Source: CBDCTM01 sp965222005
Lineage (GTDB): Bacteria; Bacteroidota; Bacteroidia; Chitinophagales; Saprospiraceae
Direction: 5' to 3'
NCBI GenBank assembly: GCA_965222005.1
Contig: OZ244935.1
Coordinates: 2,108,001 to 2,172,000 of the forward strand
Length of the DNA stretch: 64,000 bases
The translations under genes and the position numbers were made by a program. Position 1 is the stretch's first letter, and the number at the start of each line of letters is the position of its first letter. This document shows, one piece after another, positions 62,689 to 64,000 of the stretch. The notes beneath the pieces were generated by a model, which saw only the letters and a list, made by a program, of their open reading frames with translations, ran no database searches and was not told where the DNA came from.

Positions 62689-62794
62689 GATTTCCACGCT
62701 TATTCTGCTGTATTTCCAGGTGTAACTGGCTCGTTTTCAGCGTGTTATGTTATTTCCAGTCTATTTCCAAACTACTTCCATCTTTCTTCCAATC
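62689..62794 (-). promoter_or_regulatory. 11-bp direct repeats upstream of the STAND gene
   Basis: Four units in tandem from 62751 to 62794: TATTTCCAGTC, TATTTCCAAAC, TACTTCCATCT, TTCTTCCAATC. Two further copies begin at 62689 and 62711, themselves 22 bp (two periods) apart. On the coding strand of the STAND gene the core reads TGGAAATA. Spacing of 11 bp puts each core near the same face of the helix. Probably an operator or activator array; the 290-bp gap (62698-62987) has no gene. Confidence 0.6.
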
Positions 62795-62987
62795 TAAAAG
62801 TTGAACGGCCCTCCTGTTGGGTGTAACTTGCTTTCGAAATCCGGATTTTACTACTGTTTCTTATTGACGAATTTAACAAAAATATACTGTTGCACCAAAC
62901 GATAAAAGGAAGGGGCCCATCCTTATTACACGGATACCATCGAGATAAAATTTGAAACAATCATCCGATCTTTAAAAAGTACCTATC

Positions 62988-63440
62988 ATGAAAAAAAAGA
63001 AAAAAATCCGTCTTGCCGGCTACTTGTTCTCCTTTGCGGGGGTGTTGCTGCTTTGTTCATCCTTGCAGGCGCAAGCCAGCGGCGAGACCTCCCGTCCTGC
63101 ACAAGCAAAATGGGTAGAAGAAGTAAAACTATACACCCCCTCCGGCCGCAAGGTATGGGTGACCAACGACTCCAGCCTGTTCCAATACCTCGACCGGGGC
63201 TATGAGCGGGTAGGAAAGTCGCGGCGGCGTAAGATGAAAGGTGCCGGCGACCAGACCTTCGGCAGGCAGTTGCTTGAGCAATTGACCTTAGAGCTTACCA
63301 GCCTGGGAGTGGATGCACTCCGCTGGTACAGCCTGGAGCGACATTATCCGGGCTGGCGGTTTGAGCTTAGGGAACAAGCTCATCGCCCGACAAAAAGGGG
63401 GGTAACGCCAGGGCTTGCGCTGAGATACCGCTTCCCTTGA
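62988..63440 (+). CDS. Secreted basic protein, uncharacterised
   Basis: A 150-residue exported protein with leader MKKKKKIRLAGYLFSFAGVL and cleavage near LQAQA. The mature part is basic with VKLYTPSGRKVWVTNDSSLF and VGKSRRRKMKGAGDQTFGRQ; no known domain. Divergent from the STAND gene, with the direct repeats between them, so the two could share regulation. Downstream is a small membrane protein. Confidence 0.5.
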   Translation: MKKKKKIRLAGYLFSFAGVLLLCSSLQAQASGETSRPAQAKWVEEVKLYTPSGRKVWVTNDSSLFQYLDRGYERVGKSRRRKMKGAGDQTFGRQLLEQLTLELTSLGVDALRWYSLERHYPGWRFELREQAHRPTKRGVTPGLALRYRFP

Positions 63441-63581
63441 CGGAGTGAAGGGTAGAGGGGCGAAAATCCCGATGGGGATTAGGCTGTGGGCGTTTCTTGA
63501 GAGGAAAACAAACCCTTCATTGTTACCTCATAAAACTATTTCAGAATAAACTCTATTCTTTCATTAAAAAATCGGAAAATC

Positions 63582-63782
63582 ATGAAATCCATTGCAATTG
63601 CCCTTACAGTTTTTGCAGTTTTTGTGATCATTTCGTCGATCACAAACTGCAAATCGGGAAAGATGTCCACCTGGGATCACAAGATTGAGAAAGTAAGAAA
63701 GAGCCTGGGATTCAGGGTGCTCTTGATATTCCTGTATATCCATATGGGTGTGATCCTGGTACTCTACGGTACAAGTCACTGA
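63582..63782 (+). CDS. Small membrane protein, uncharacterised
   Basis: A 66-residue protein with two hydrophobic segments (SIAIALTVFAVFVIISSITN and VLLIFLYIHMGVILVLYGTS) around a short basic stretch. NCKSG after the first segment could be a lipobox, but the spacing does not favour it. The 141-bp gap before it has only a small hairpin (AATCCC/GGGGATT near 63467-63481). Confidence 0.45.
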   Translation: MKSIAIALTVFAVFVIISSITNCKSGKMSTWDHKIEKVRKSLGFRVLLIFLYIHMGVILVLYGTSH

Positions 63783-63816
63783 GTAGTACCTTCCCCATGC
63801 TGGTGTAAACTGCCAA

Positions 63817-63848
63817 AAGCCCGACTCACACTTCCGTGAGCCGGGCTT
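63817..63848 (-). terminator. Terminator of the right-edge gene
   Basis: AAGCCCGACTCAC (63817-63829) and GTGAGCCGGGCTT (63836-63848) form a 13-bp stem with one G-U pair on the minus strand, followed on that strand by TTTT. Lies 23 bp past the stop of the leftward gene. Confidence 0.75.
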
Positions 63849-63871
63849 CTGGGTTGGGAGCATAGGAGGGC

Positions 63872-64000
63872 CTACTTCAAATAATGCTCTTCAAAATAGC
63901 TCCGGTAGCCCTCTACCGATTTGGATTTGAGAATTTCGCGGTAGTTGTGCTGGGTGACGGCAAACAGCTCATAGGTTGCCTTGTCTGGCAGAAAGTCGGC
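63872..64000 (-). CDS. C-terminal end of an unidentified protein, cut by the window edge
   Basis: The last 42 residues of a leftward frame, open to the edge, end with EGYRSYFEEHYLK before TAG at 63872-63874. A terminator follows at the expected place, which supports a real gene. No family can be recognised from this fragment. Confidence 0.6.
   Translation of the reverse strand, partial: ADFLPDKATYELFAVTQHNYREILKSKSVEGYRSYFEEHYLK

Noticed and set aside
1..64000. tRNA, rRNA, prophage or integrative element
   Set aside because: Intergenic gaps were scanned by eye for cloverleaf patterns, rRNA motifs, integrases and phage structural genes; none was found. A covariance-model scan would be needed for certainty.

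Overview
The window reads as a chromosomal segment of a Bacteroidota member, most likely Saprospiria (Lewinella/Haliscomenobacter-like). Signs of this are Por/type IX secretion C-terminal sorting domains on several secreted proteins, a PorP/SprF protein, a GSCFA protein, imelysin and DUF4856 lipoproteins next to a TonB-dependent receptor, an OMP_b-brl-type receptor, AtpZ, bactofilin, and -7 elements of the form TAnnTTTG. The placement is inference from gene content; no rRNA or tRNA gene was seen.

Layout. 1-10 kb: an FtsX-type ABC permease running off the left edge, a PBP4-type D,D-carboxypeptidase, two decayed fragments of secreted proteins, a large secreted protein of W/C-rich helical modules ending in an OmpA-like domain, a striking array of 45 seven-base units, then aroA and phoH. 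9.5-22 kb: housekeeping genes on the plus strand (SAM hydroxide adenosyltransferase-like protein, ABM monooxygenase, two-gene ABC exporter, aroB, class A PBP behind a long structured leader, HEAT-cyclophilin protein, gcvT, DUF1015, amidohydrolase). 22.2-31.4 kb: a hairpin-rich gap, then four co-directional minus-strand genes for T9SS-secreted proteins. Three are close, mosaic paralogues; each junction in the row carries a strong hairpin whose stem sequence differs. 31.7-38.4 kb: GSCFA protein, a two-gene module combining a trypsin-like protease with YbjN-like domains, porP, bactofilin, atpZ with an AtpI-like companion, and a biotinyl carrier protein. 38.6-52.2 kb: a PepSY-like protein, a fatty acid hydroxylase, a small lipoprotein, and a 12-kb co-directional set in which two CusA-like RND permeases and a stand-alone adaptor fragment precede DUF4856, imelysin and a FecA-like receptor. 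52.7-62.7 kb: a truncated transposase, an acidic lipoprotein, a TonB-type barrel, a histidine kinase/response regulator pair, and a 1239-residue STAND-type NTPase with a membrane anchor and eight near-identical repeats.

Best candidate for an undescribed system: the locus around 53.2-62.8 kb. The STAND protein joins a Walker A/B P-loop ATPase to one transmembrane segment and an array of about 45-residue repeats that is still changing (two units share an exact 96-bp stretch, with unlike linkers between). Its upstream region carries four tandem 11-bp units (TATTTCCAnnC) and two further copies. A two-component system and an outer-membrane barrel follow in the same direction. Its role (stress, defence or envelope sensing) is not established by sequence.

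Other leads are the heptamer array between convergent genes, the intercistronic hairpins, the RND pair in which one permease has lost its proton-relay residues, and the protease/YbjN module. Start codons were re-chosen for many genes where an upstream start lacked support; these choices are stated per entry.
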